A DNA stretch of 64,000 nt from Litoreibacter roseus (GTDB lineage: Bacteria; Pseudomonadota; Alphaproteobacteria; Rhodobacterales; Rhodobacteraceae). The stretch's first letter is position 1, and every line of letters begins with the position of its first letter. Both the position numbers and the translations under genes were made by a program. The stretch covers positions 124,001 through 188,000 of the forward strand of contig NZ_BLJE01000003.1 in NCBI RefSeq assembly GCF_009811795.1, in the 5' to 3' direction. Shown one piece after another: positions 52,350-60,653 of the stretch. The notes beneath the pieces are model-generated. The model saw only the letters and a list, made by a program, of their open reading frames with translations. It made no database searches and was not told the DNA's origin.

Positions 52350-53071
52350 GCACGCCGCTGGTTCTTGCGCCTGCGTCGTCTGATCCCTTGGTTTTGATCC
52401 CCGGGATGATGTGTGACGCGCGGTTGTATGGCCCACAGATCAAGCATTTTGGGCGTAATCGCGCGATTCATCTTGCAGCCATCACAGCTCACGACCGGGT
52501 CGAGGCACTCGCCGCGGATATATTGACGAACGCCCCCTCAAAGTTCGCGTTGGCGGGCCTGTCCATGGGCGGAATTGTAGCGATGGAGGTCTTGCGACAG
52601 AGCCCCGGTCGTGTGACCCGGCTTGCGCTGATGGATACCAATGCATTGTCGGAAACACCCAAGGTCGCTGCTGCACGGGAGCCGCAGATCGTTCGTGTCT
52701 TGGCGGGGGCACTTCCCGAGGTCATGCGTGAAGAGATGAAGCCGAACTACCTTGCACCGGGGGATGGCCGCGATGCAGTGTTGGATCTGGTCATGGATAT
52801 GGCGCTTGATCTAGGCGAGGGGGTCTTTCTGCGCCAGTCCCGTGCCCTACAACGCCGCCCTGACCAGCAGGCCACGCTGCGCCGCTGTGATGTGCCAACA
52901 CTCGTTTTATGCGGCGAACATGACGCGCTCTGCCCGATCAAGCGTCACACATTTATGGCCGATCTCATTCCAGATGCTGAATTGGTGGTTGTACCCGATG
53001 CGGGGCACCTTCCAACGTTAGAGCAACCGCAAGAGGTGATCGAGGCAATGGAGACGTGGTTGGCCCGCTAA
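52346..53071 (+). CDS. Alpha/beta hydrolase
   Basis: A 241-residue hydrolase coupled by ATGA to the MetE-like gene. 'DPLVLIPGMMCDARLYGPQI' oxyanion strand, 'FALAGLSMGGIVAMEVLRQS' nucleophile elbow, 'TLVLCGEHDALCPIKRH' acid, 'VVPDAGHLPTLEQPQEV' catalytic His: the full triad. Esterase or C-C hydrolase type. Last gene of the operon; converges on DUF6151 with a 4-bp overlap. Confidence 0.9.
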   Translation: MSTPLVLAPASSDPLVLIPGMMCDARLYGPQIKHFGRNRAIHLAAITAHDRVEALAADILTNAPSKFALAGLSMGGIVAMEVLRQSPGRVTRLALMDTNALSETPKVAAAREPQIVRVLAGALPEVMREEMKPNYLAPGDGRDAVLDLVMDMALDLGEGVFLRQSRALQRRPDQQATLRRCDVPTLVLCGEHDALCPIKRHTFMADLIPDAELVVVPDAGHLPTLEQPQEVIEAMETWLAR

Positions 53072-53628
53072 CTCAGATGCGCAACATCTTCTTTAGTGAG
53101 CTGCTTGATTGGCTTCGCCGGTTTTCCATCTTCACCGAAAAACGGTGACTTCCGCCAAGTCCCGGTTAGGTTTGCCGCGGCCGCACGGCTTAACAGTCCC
53201 GTCAGGAGATGGCCCATCCCTTTATGGACCTGACGACCATCTGCCTTTCGAACGAAACCCTCTGACTTAATGCGTCCAAGAACACTCGGATCATCAAGGC
53301 GCTGAGATTGAATGCTGGCAAACGCCATACGCGGCACGCCAACCACGTTGAACATTGGTGTCTTGCAGCAATCTGCATACCACCGCAGAAGTTTTGTATT
53401 GGGTAGGCGCATGACCGATAGATGCTCTTGGCCCTGATCAAAGATCACCCTATCGGCGGACGTTTGAAATAGGTCCACCCCTTGAGGCGCTGGATCAGGT
53501 TGTTCGAAATAGAGTTGCGCCCGCCTGCATTGTCCGCAATGGCAGACAATCCGGGTTCCGGTTTTAGAACTGCTGTCCTTAAGATGCCCTCTGAGCGCAC
53601 CGCAGTCGCAAGAAAACGCAAGGTCCAT
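53068..53628 (-). CDS. DUF6151 (GFA-like zinc) protein
   Basis: A 186-residue protein with a glutathione-dependent-formaldehyde-activating-like zinc fold: 'LAFSCDCGALRGHLKD', 'RIVCHCGQCRRAQLYFE' and 'RWYADCCKTPMFNVVG' supply the paired cysteines. DUF6151 is the modern name for this group. The zinc fold is clear, the reaction is not. 36 bases downstream of phaZ on the same strand. Confidence 0.82.
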   Translation of the reverse strand: MDLAFSCDCGALRGHLKDSSSKTGTRIVCHCGQCRRAQLYFEQPDPAPQGVDLFQTSADRVIFDQGQEHLSVMRLPNTKLLRWYADCCKTPMFNVVGVPRMAFASIQSQRLDDPSVLGRIKSEGFVRKADGRQVHKGMGHLLTGLLSRAAAANLTGTWRKSPFFGEDGKPAKPIKQLTKEDVAHLS

Positions 53629-53664
53629 TCGAATGCTACCCGTCGGTTACATCCTGCAAGCCTA

Positions 53665-54966
53665 TCAGCCGGTCTTGGTGGTCCGCAACTGCGTGACATT
53701 CTTAGCCGACTTCCGGCGCTTCTTCGGCTCTGGCACATCGCTGTTTGCGTCAATGAAATCCAGAACGACAGGCCGGATGTTGTTGCGCCAGCTCTTGCCC
53801 GCGAAAATTCCGTAATGCCCGGCGCCCGGCTCTAGATGGCTGGCTTTCTTGCTGTCGGGCAAACCTGTGCATAAATCCAATGCTGCAACGCACTGACCCG
53901 GCGCCGAGATATCATCATCCGCGCCCTCAACAGTCTTCACGGCGACGGTAGTGATCTTGCCAATATCGACGAGTTTGCCGTCGACCACGAACGAATTCGT
54001 CGCAATCTCGCGACCCTTGAAGATCCGCTCGACCGTGGAAAGATAGAACTCCGCGGTCATGTCCATTACGGCCAGGTATTCATCGTAGAACTTGTTGTGG
54101 CGGTCATGATCACCGGCTTCCCCTTTGGCCGTCCTTAGGATTTGCTCCGAGAATGCGCGGCCATGGGTTTCGCCGTTCATCGACATGAATGACGCTAACT
54201 GCAGGAGACCAGGGTAGACCATCCGGCCAACGCCCGCATATTTGAAGCCGACGCGTTGCAGCGCCATTTGCTCCAGCTGGCCCATGGTAACCCTACGGCC
54301 AAAGTCGGTCACATCGGTTGCGGCCGCGTCAGGATCAATTGGTCCCCCGATCAACGTCAGCGTCCGTGGTTGTGCTTTGGGGTCTTCTGCCGCCAGATAC
54401 GCTGTCGCCGCCAATGCCAACGGTGCGGGCTGGCAAACGGCGATTACGTGTGTGTCTGGGCCGATTTCGCGAATAAAATTTGCGAGGTACAGCGTATAGT
54501 CTTCAATGTCGAACTTACCGACGCTGACGGGAATATCGCGGGCATTGTGCCAATCGGTGATGTAAACTTCCGCATCAGGCAGCAGCGAATTGACTGTGGA
54601 TCGCAACAGCGTCGCGTAGTGGCCTGACATTGGTGCCACTAGCAAGATCTTGCGGGGCATCAGCGGGCGATCGGACACGGAAAAATGCAACAAGTCGCCA
54701 AAGGGACGCGTCATAACTTTCTGGACCTGAACGACGTGGTCCCTGCCATCCTCGCCAACAACGGTCGGGATGTTCCAGTCAGGCTTCGCCACCATGCGGC
54801 TGAAAGTGCGCTCTGTGACTTCGCCCCAGGCCGCCATCATCTTGATCATGGGATTCGGTGACAATGCCAAAGCAGGATGTGCGCCAAACGCTTGCGCCGT
54901 CGCCCCGAGCCACTGATTGGTGAGGCGCATGGCCTCCATCATGTCGTAAGTTGCCATGTACTTCAC
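53665..54966 (-). CDS. phaZ: Intracellular polyhydroxyalkanoate depolymerase
   Basis: A 433-residue i-PHA depolymerase that hydrolyses stored granules. GTG 54966 is preferred over the ATG three codons on, because GGAG lies six bases before the GTG. Marks: 'ILLVAPMSGHYATLLRSTVN', 'VYITDWHNARDIPVSVGKFD', 'HVIAVCQPAPLALAATAY' with the catalytic Cys of this family, and 'SHLEPGAGHYGIFAGKSWRN' with the His. Divergent from phaC. Confidence 0.95.
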   Translation of the reverse strand: MKYMATYDMMEAMRLTNQWLGATAQAFGAHPALALSPNPMIKMMAAWGEVTERTFSRMVAKPDWNIPTVVGEDGRDHVVQVQKVMTRPFGDLLHFSVSDRPLMPRKILLVAPMSGHYATLLRSTVNSLLPDAEVYITDWHNARDIPVSVGKFDIEDYTLYLANFIREIGPDTHVIAVCQPAPLALAATAYLAAEDPKAQPRTLTLIGGPIDPDAAATDVTDFGRRVTMGQLEQMALQRVGFKYAGVGRMVYPGLLQLASFMSMNGETHGRAFSEQILRTAKGEAGDHDRHNKFYDEYLAVMDMTAEFYLSTVERIFKGREIATNSFVVDGKLVDIGKITTVAVKTVEGADDDISAPGQCVAALDLCTGLPDSKKASHLEPGAGHYGIFAGKSWRNNIRPVVLDFIDANSDVPEPKKRRKSAKNVTQLRTTKTG

Positions 54967-55071
54967 AGGGCGCTCCTTTCGCGGATATAGTACCGCTAGG
55001 TCAGGTCGTCGCTTTGCCCCCCACGGAAGTCGACGGTATTTCGCATCTGCAGCATAGGATATGGTGAAAAC

Positions 55072-56880
55072 GTGACAATGACAACAAAAACCGACACGTC
55101 AGACGAAGTTGACAACGCAGAAAAGCTGGCCCGTCTTAACGCAAACCTTGCGAAAATGGATGAGTTGTCAAAACGTCTGATCGCCGCCATGGGCCAACGT
55201 AAACTGGCTGATCCCGGACTTCAGGGGCCAGGTAACGACGTCTACGTCAAGGCCGCCGCAGCCTATATGGCAGAGATGATGACCAACCCTTCAAAAATTA
55301 TTGAACAGCAAGTCTCTTATTGGGGGAAATCGTTAAAACATTATGTAGAAGCGCAGCAGGCGCTTGCCCAAGGCAAGTTGGAGCCCCCCAAAGACAAAGG
55401 ACCCAGCGACCGTCGATTTAAGTCTGAACTTTGGGACAGTCACCCGTATTTCAACTTTGTGAAGCAGCAGTACCTGTTCTCGTCCGAGGCGATCACACAG
55501 GCGATGGGGGACCTTGACGGGCTGAACCCGACCGAGAAGGGGCGCGTGTCGTTTTTTGCCCGCCAGATCGTCGATATGCTGTCGCCCGCGAACTTTCTCG
55601 GGACAAACCCTGATGCGCTGTCCAAGGCAGTAGAAACGGATGGCGAGTCCCTCGTGAAAGGGCTCGAAAATCTGGTCCACGACATCGAGGCGAATTCAGG
55701 CGATCTTCTCGTCTCTCTGGCCGATGAAGAGGCATTTCAGGTGGGGCAGAACATTGCGGCGACCGAAGGCTCTGTCGTCTTCCGCAACCGTATGTTCGAA
55801 CTGATCCAATACACGCCCACGACCGAGAAGGTTCACGCGACGCCACTGGTGATCTTTCCGCCGTGGATCAACAAATTCTACATTATGGATCTCAAGCCCG
55901 CCAACTCACTCATCAAATGGATTGTCGATCAAGGCTATACGCTTTTCATCGTCAGCTGGGTCAATCCGGATGAAACCTACGCGGATGTTGGCATCGATAC
56001 CTATGTCGACGAAGGCTACCTGACCGCGATCAGTGAGGTGAAGAAGATCACTGGTGAGGACCAAGTGAACGCCGTCGGCTATTGTATTGCGGGAACGACG
56101 CTGGCCATGGTGCTGGGGCTGTTGGAGAAACGGAAGGACAAGTCAGTCAAGTCCGCAACATTTTTCACAACACTGACGGATTTCGAGGATCCGGGCGAAA
56201 TGGCCGTTTTCCTGGATGACGATTTTGTGGATGGGATCGAACGTCAGGTTGCGCAGAAAGGGTTTCTGCATTCCTTCTTCATGAGCCGAACGTTTTCCTA
56301 TCTGCGCGCCAACGACTTGGTCTATGCCCCCGCGATCCGCAGCTACATGATGGGGGAGGCGCCGCCTGCCTTCGATCTTCTCTTCTGGAATGGTGACAGC
56401 ACCAACCTTCCGGGACGGTTCGTTGTCGAATACCTGCGATGGCTGTGCCAGGACAACCAACTCGCGAAAGGGGAACTGAAAATTCTGGGGGAAACGCTAA
56501 GCCTGAAAGATGTGAAGGTTCCGGTGTGTGCGATAGCGTGTGAGACGGACCACATCGCAGCATGGAAAGGCAGCTTCCGCGGTGTGAAGCAGCTTGGGTC
56601 GCGCAGCAAAACGTTTATCGTGTCCGAGTCCGGCCATGTCGCCGGGATCATCAACCCACCCTCCAAGAAGAAGTACGGACACTATACCAATGACGGTCCT
56701 ATGGAAGATGATGACACATGGTTCGCTGAAGCGGACTATCATGAAGGCTCATGGTGGCCCCGTTGGGAAGGGTGGCTAAGGGGGCGTTCCGGCAAAAAAG
56801 TCGCTGCACGTGCACCCGGAACAAAGTCTCATCCTGTCTTGGGTGAAGCCCCCGGAAGCTACGTCATTCCCAAAAAGTAA
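55072..56880 (+). CDS. phaC: Class I polyhydroxyalkanoate synthase
   Basis: Polymerises 3-hydroxyacyl-CoA into granules. 602 residues, class I size. Lipase-like box 'NAVGYCIAGTTLAMV' with nucleophile Cys338 replacing Ser, Asp in 'IACETDHIAAWKGSF', His in 'VSESGHVAGIINPPSKK', and the conserved 'IVDQGYTLFIVSWVNPDE'. GTG 55072 (GGTGA upstream) or ATG 55078 may start it. The phaP promoter follows. Confidence 0.97.
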   Translation: MTMTTKTDTSDEVDNAEKLARLNANLAKMDELSKRLIAAMGQRKLADPGLQGPGNDVYVKAAAAYMAEMMTNPSKIIEQQVSYWGKSLKHYVEAQQALAQGKLEPPKDKGPSDRRFKSELWDSHPYFNFVKQQYLFSSEAITQAMGDLDGLNPTEKGRVSFFARQIVDMLSPANFLGTNPDALSKAVETDGESLVKGLENLVHDIEANSGDLLVSLADEEAFQVGQNIAATEGSVVFRNRMFELIQYTPTTEKVHATPLVIFPPWINKFYIMDLKPANSLIKWIVDQGYTLFIVSWVNPDETYADVGIDTYVDEGYLTAISEVKKITGEDQVNAVGYCIAGTTLAMVLGLLEKRKDKSVKSATFFTTLTDFEDPGEMAVFLDDDFVDGIERQVAQKGFLHSFFMSRTFSYLRANDLVYAPAIRSYMMGEAPPAFDLLFWNGDSTNLPGRFVVEYLRWLCQDNQLAKGELKILGETLSLKDVKVPVCAIACETDHIAAWKGSFRGVKQLGSRSKTFIVSESGHVAGIINPPSKKKYGHYTNDGPMEDDDTWFAEADYHEGSWWPRWEGWLRGRSGKKVAARAPGTKSHPVLGEAPGSYVIPKK

Positions 56881-56921
56881 ATTCATTTAGATAGTTAGAT
56901 GCGTGCCGAAGGGCTAAATCC

Positions 56922-56979
56922 CTGCTGCGCAGATTTTTTTGCTGCAACGCAGAAAAATGCTTGCAATGCTGCACTGCAG
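56922..56979 (+). promoter_or_regulatory. PhaR operators and phaP promoter
   Basis: Three perfect CTGC-N3-GCAG sites: CTGCTGCGCAG (56922-56932), CTGCAACGCAG (56942-56952), CTGCACTGCAG (56969-56979). This is the element bound by PhaR in Paracoccus and Rhodobacter. The third lies inside the 17-base spacer of a promoter, TTGCAA (56961-56966) and TATATT (56984-56989), so PhaR binding would block RNA polymerase. The phaP ATG is at 57047. Confidence 0.85.
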
Positions 56980-57046
56980 CACGTATATTCATTTGCAGAA
57001 GATGAGCAGGAGCCGCTGAAAGGCTTCAACCTAAAGGAGTTTACAC

Positions 57047-57496
57047 ATGGCTACTAAAACACAAGATTTCACCAAAGTATGGTCTGACATGATGGCTGCA
57101 TTCCCGGTCGACATGTCCGTCATGAATGACGCAATGAAAACATCCGCAGCACTGGGCGAGAAAATGTCCAAAGTTGCACTGGACGCTGCCGCAACGTCGA
57201 CAGATCTGTCCTCGAAGTATGCGAAAGAAACTCTGTCCAAAATGACAGGTGTGACCAAAGCGCAGAAAGAGCCTGCTGACTACACCAAAGCAGTGACTGA
57301 CTTCGCTTCCGCTCAAGCAGAATCCACTGCCGAGCACATGGCCGCTTTCGCTGAAGTTGCGAAGAAAGTTCAGATGGAAACCGTTGAACTTCTGATGGCG
57401 GCAGGCAAAGACATGTCCGAAGACGCGACAGCTGCTGTTAAGAAAGCAACCGACGAAATGACTGCAACAGCCAAGAAAGCTGCAAAAGCAGCCTAA
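57047..57496 (+). CDS. phaP: Phasin (PHA granule-coating protein)
   Basis: A 149-residue, Ala/Lys-rich, helical phasin that covers PHA granules and controls their size. 'DFTKVWSDMMAAFPVDMSVM', 'SKYAKETLSKMTGVTKAQKE' and 'AAKKVQMETVELLMAAGKDM' style segments, Cys-free and Trp-poor. AAAGGAG precedes the ATG. Codon use looks optimised for high expression. PhaR sites lie before it and a strong terminator after it. Confidence 0.9.
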   Translation: MATKTQDFTKVWSDMMAAFPVDMSVMNDAMKTSAALGEKMSKVALDAAATSTDLSSKYAKETLSKMTGVTKAQKEPADYTKAVTDFASAQAESTAEHMAAFAEVAKKVQMETVELLMAAGKDMSEDATAAVKKATDEMTATAKKAAKAA

Positions 57497-57550
57497 GGTC
57501 GAGCATCACAGATATGATCACCTGATCCTCCCTGACGGTGATACTCTGAC

Positions 57551-57577
57551 GGGGCGAACTTCGGTTCGCCCCTTTTT
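57551..57577 (+). terminator. Rho-independent terminator after phaP
   Basis: GGGGCGAAC (57551-57559) pairs perfectly with GTTCGCCCC (57564-57572) around a TTCG tetraloop, then TTTTT. A very stable hairpin ending the phaP transcript. Confidence 0.92.
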
Positions 57578-57619
57578 CTTTGGTGGGTTTCCTTTTGGAT
57601 ATGTCTGCGCTAGCGTTTT

Positions 57620-57630
57620 CTGCACTGCAA
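57620..57630 (+). promoter_or_regulatory. Near-perfect PhaR site before phaR
   Basis: CTGCACTGCAA differs from CTGC-N3-GCAG only in the last base and sits 18 bases before the phaR GTG. It fits autorepression of phaR, known in relatives. Seen: the sequence; inferred: binding. Confidence 0.6.
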
Positions 57631-57648
57631 TATCTGGGAGGGCACGCC

Positions 57649-58215
57649 GTGGCCCAACAACAAGAAGAAACCCCGCTGCTGATCAAACGCTATGCCAGCC
57701 GCAGGTTGTACAACACCGAAACCAGCGACTACGTGACACTCGAAGATATCGCTGGTTTTATCCGCGATGGGCGCGAAGTGAAGATCGTTGACCTGAAAAG
57801 CGGGGATGACCTGACCCGGCAATATCTTCTGCAGATCATCGCGGAGCACGAAAGTCGCGGCGACAACGTTCTGCCGACAAATGTTCTGACGGATCTGGTC
57901 CGCAGCTATACCTCCAATGCACATACGATGGTGCCAGATTTCCTTGCAGCAAGCTTTGAGATGTTGCGGGAGGGGCAGGCCAAGATGGTCGAGAAAATGA
58001 CGAGCCCGATGAGCGCTGTTCCTGGTTTTGACCAGATCAAGGCCCAGCAAGAGGCGTTCCTGAAGACCATGATGGGCGGATGGAGCGCCGGCAAGATGGG
58101 CGCGCCTCAGGCGGAGGAAGAGACAAAGCCGGACGAAGACACCAGCGAACTTGATGCGATCAAGAAACAGTTGGCAGAGATGCAGGCCGCCCTTGCCAAG
58201 ATGAACAAGAGCTAG
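57649..58215 (+). CDS. phaR: PHA synthesis repressor
   Basis: DNA- and PHB-binding repressor, released from DNA when granules form. 188 residues from GTG 57649, preceded by GGGAGG at seven bases. An upstream in-frame start at 57580 would add an unlike segment. N-terminal PHB_acc_N domain 'LLIKRYASRRLYNTETSDYV', 'DIAGFIRDGREVKIVDLKSG', then the PHB-binding region 'QYLLQIIAEHESRGDNVLP' and a coiled-coil end 'IKKQLAEMQAALAKMNKS'. Confidence 0.95.
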   Translation: MAQQQEETPLLIKRYASRRLYNTETSDYVTLEDIAGFIRDGREVKIVDLKSGDDLTRQYLLQIIAEHESRGDNVLPTNVLTDLVRSYTSNAHTMVPDFLAASFEMLREGQAKMVEKMTSPMSAVPGFDQIKAQQEAFLKTMMGGWSAGKMGAPQAEEETKPDEDTSELDAIKKQLAEMQAALAKMNKS

Positions 58216-59624
58216 GTCAGCTCGTCGAAAACAGCGTTGAGGGCTGTCTCAAGCTTCTCGAACATCTCCGCAATCTCCGCCTCAGTCATGATAAAGGCGG
58301 GACACAGGACCACTGCCTGTCCAAGAGGGCGGCATATGAGACCATGGTCAGTGCATGTATTAGCAATGCGTTCGCTGACCGACAGATGGCTGTCGAAGGG
58401 CGTTTTGTTGGACTTGTCTTTGACAGCCTCAAGCGCACCCATCAGCCCTTTGCCCCGAGCCTCCCCGATATGAGGATGATTTGCTAGCCGAGCGAGGCCT
58501 GCTTCAAAGGCGGGCGTGAGCGCGTTGACGTTTTCAATCAGCGGCGGGGCACCGGTGGTGCCCTCCAAAAGAACCTCGATGGCCTTCAACGCGACCGCAC
58601 ATCCCACCGGGTGGCCAGATGCCGTAAAGCCATGAGGAAACTCCTCTATCGCGTCGCTGGCGGCCTGCAGGCGGTCGGTCAATTCCGGTCCTAATATGAC
58701 CGCGCCCATCGGAAAGTAGCCGCAGGTCAGGTTTTTCGATGAGATGATAGCGTCCGGCATGAACTCATACGCCTCACACCCCCAACGGTGCCCCGTCCGG
58801 CCAAACCCGCAGATGACCTCGTCCGAGATCAGAGGGATGCCGTACTTTTTCAGGATGGGAACGACCGTTTGAAAATACCCGGCAGAGGGTGGAATAACAC
58901 CGCCAGCGCCCATTACAGGTTCTGCAAAGAAGCCCGCGATGGTATCGGCGCCTTCCCGGGCGATTGTCTCCTCCAGTTCTATGCCCATGCGGGCGGTGAA
59001 CGCCGCCTCGCTCTCACTGGGCCGTCCTTCTCGCCAGTAATGCGGGCAGGTCAGATGGATGAAACCGTCGAGCGGTAGACCAAAGACGGAGTTGTAGGGC
59101 TTCCCGGTCATAGAGGCCGACACAGCCGTGACCCCGTGATACGCGTTCTTGCGGGTGAGTATCTTGCGGCGTTCCGGCTGGCCTTCGGACTGGGCCAGAA
59201 ACCAGAGCATCTTAACCATGGTGTCGTTCGCCTCTGAGCCGGAGTTGGTGTAAAACACCTTCCCGCCCTCGAAGGGCGAAACCTCGATCAGTTTCTCGCT
59301 CAGCATCACCGTCTGATCCGACATCCGCCCGAAAAAAGCGTGATACCCAGGGAAGCGGTCGTATTGCGCTTTGGCGGCGGCGGCCAATCCGGGATGATCA
59401 AAGCCCGCTACCATATTCCAGAGACCCGAATTTGCATCGAGGTACCTGCGTCCGTGGACATCGAACACGTAAGGCCCTTCGCCGTGGGTCAGAACGACCG
59501 TGCCGCGATCCCGGACAGAGGGCAGATCAGTGAACCCGTAGAAGCTGGCTGCATCGGCGCGTGCTTCCCAGCTGTTTGGTGTCTCGTCACGCATATCTCT
59601 GGCCTTTTTCAGATGGTTGCGCAT
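58212..59624 (-). CDS. Class III (omega) aminotransferase
   Basis: A 470-residue PLP enzyme of the class III group, acting on omega-amino groups (candidates: putrescine, beta-alanine, taurine, GABA). 'VFDVHGRRYLDANSGLWNMV', 'YTNSGSEANDTMVKMLWFL', 'PLISDEVICGFGRTGHRWGC' and the PLP lysine in 'DAIISSKNLTCGYFPMGAV' are all intact. ATG 59624 or a second ATG at 59594 may start it. Close to LysR and PuuA/PuuB-like genes, so polyamine catabolism is the favoured guess. Confidence 0.9.
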   Translation of the reverse strand: MRNHLKKARDMRDETPNSWEARADAASFYGFTDLPSVRDRGTVVLTHGEGPYVFDVHGRRYLDANSGLWNMVAGFDHPGLAAAAKAQYDRFPGYHAFFGRMSDQTVMLSEKLIEVSPFEGGKVFYTNSGSEANDTMVKMLWFLAQSEGQPERRKILTRKNAYHGVTAVSASMTGKPYNSVFGLPLDGFIHLTCPHYWREGRPSESEAAFTARMGIELEETIAREGADTIAGFFAEPVMGAGGVIPPSAGYFQTVVPILKKYGIPLISDEVICGFGRTGHRWGCEAYEFMPDAIISSKNLTCGYFPMGAVILGPELTDRLQAASDAIEEFPHGFTASGHPVGCAVALKAIEVLLEGTTGAPPLIENVNALTPAFEAGLARLANHPHIGEARGKGLMGALEAVKDKSNKTPFDSHLSVSERIANTCTDHGLICRPLGQAVVLCPAFIMTEAEIAEMFEKLETALNAVFDELT

Positions 59625-59684
59625 AAGCTATGGTGCGATGGGGCGCGGGGCAATTGGGTTCTGACCCTCGTTGGGGACAGAGCT

Positions 59685-60653
59685 ATGGTGGATACGCCGG
59701 GTAAGATCACTCTCTGGCAAATCGAGATATTCGTGGCCTCTGCTGAGGAGCGCTCGATTACGGCAGCGGCCCGTCGTCTGGGCGCAAGCGCGTCGGCAGT
59801 CAGTCAGCAGTTGACCAACTTGGAAACCTCCCTTGGTACCCCGTTGCTCAATCGGGGGGAGCGTCCGATGCCCTTGACGCCTGCAGGCGAAGCCTTCCTT
59901 CAGCGTGCACAAACAATCCTGAACGAAGCCGCCGAAGCAGTGTCCGAACTGACTTTGCAGGATATGGCGGCGCGGGTGCGACTTCGATTAGGCGTGGTTG
60001 AAGATTTCGACGCGGACGTGACGCCATCGCTTCTGATGAGTCTGTCGGAGACGATGCCGCGCGCGCAATTCTTGCTGGAGACTGGTGCCAGCCATCGCCT
60101 GCTGGATCAACTCGAGGCGCGGGGCTTGGATGTAGCGATTGCAGCCGAACCCAATGACCTGTCCGGAATATGGGATGTGCTGCCGCTCCTGCACGAGCCG
60201 TTTGTCGTTGTGGCCCCGAAGCGCGCCGTGCGCGATGAAGCGAAGATCATCGAAACACTCCGGCAGATGCCGTTGATCCAGTACACGTCTCGCCATGTCA
60301 TGGGGCGTCAGATTTCGGCCCATCTCGCGCGCACGCGATTGCCTTTATCGCATCGGTTCGAGTTGGACAGCTACCACGCCATCATGGCAATGGTCGCCAA
60401 GGGCGAAGGGTGGAGCATCCTAACGCCACTTGGAGTTCTTCGGGCAAAGCGATTTCTGGATCGTGTTGAAACCTTCCCGCTGCCTTTCGAGCCTCTATCG
60501 CGGACCATCTCCTTGGTTGCGCGCAAGGACTCCGTCGCCGATATGCCGGAACGGATTGCCGAGACAGTTCGACCGCTGATCCAGAGCGAAATCGTCGATT
60601 TCTGTTTGCACAAAATGCCTTGGCTCAAAGGGCAGATGGAAGTTCTGAATTAG
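59685..60653 (+). CDS. LysR-family transcriptional regulator
   Basis: A 322-residue regulator from ATG 59685 with GGGGA upstream; the open frame further up covers the divergent aminotransferase and is not coding. HTH: 'IEIFVASAEERSITAAARRL', 'ASASAVSQQLTNLETSLGTP'. Effector domain 'VEDFDADVTPSLLMSLSETM', 'GLDVAIAAEPNDLSG'. Divergent from the class III aminotransferase, its likely target. Ligand unknown. Confidence 0.9.
   Translation: MVDTPGKITLWQIEIFVASAEERSITAAARRLGASASAVSQQLTNLETSLGTPLLNRGERPMPLTPAGEAFLQRAQTILNEAAEAVSELTLQDMAARVRLRLGVVEDFDADVTPSLLMSLSETMPRAQFLLETGASHRLLDQLEARGLDVAIAAEPNDLSGIWDVLPLLHEPFVVVAPKRAVRDEAKIIETLRQMPLIQYTSRHVMGRQISAHLARTRLPLSHRFELDSYHAIMAMVAKGEGWSILTPLGVLRAKRFLDRVETFPLPFEPLSRTISLVARKDSVADMPERIAETVRPLIQSEIVDFCLHKMPWLKGQMEVLN

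Noticed and set aside
50817-52436. A 1620-base open frame on the minus strand opposite the SDR and MetE-like genes
   Set aside because: Its protein text has no domain, and the plus-strand frames there carry clear SDR and MetE motifs with coupled starts. High GC leaves such antisense frames open.
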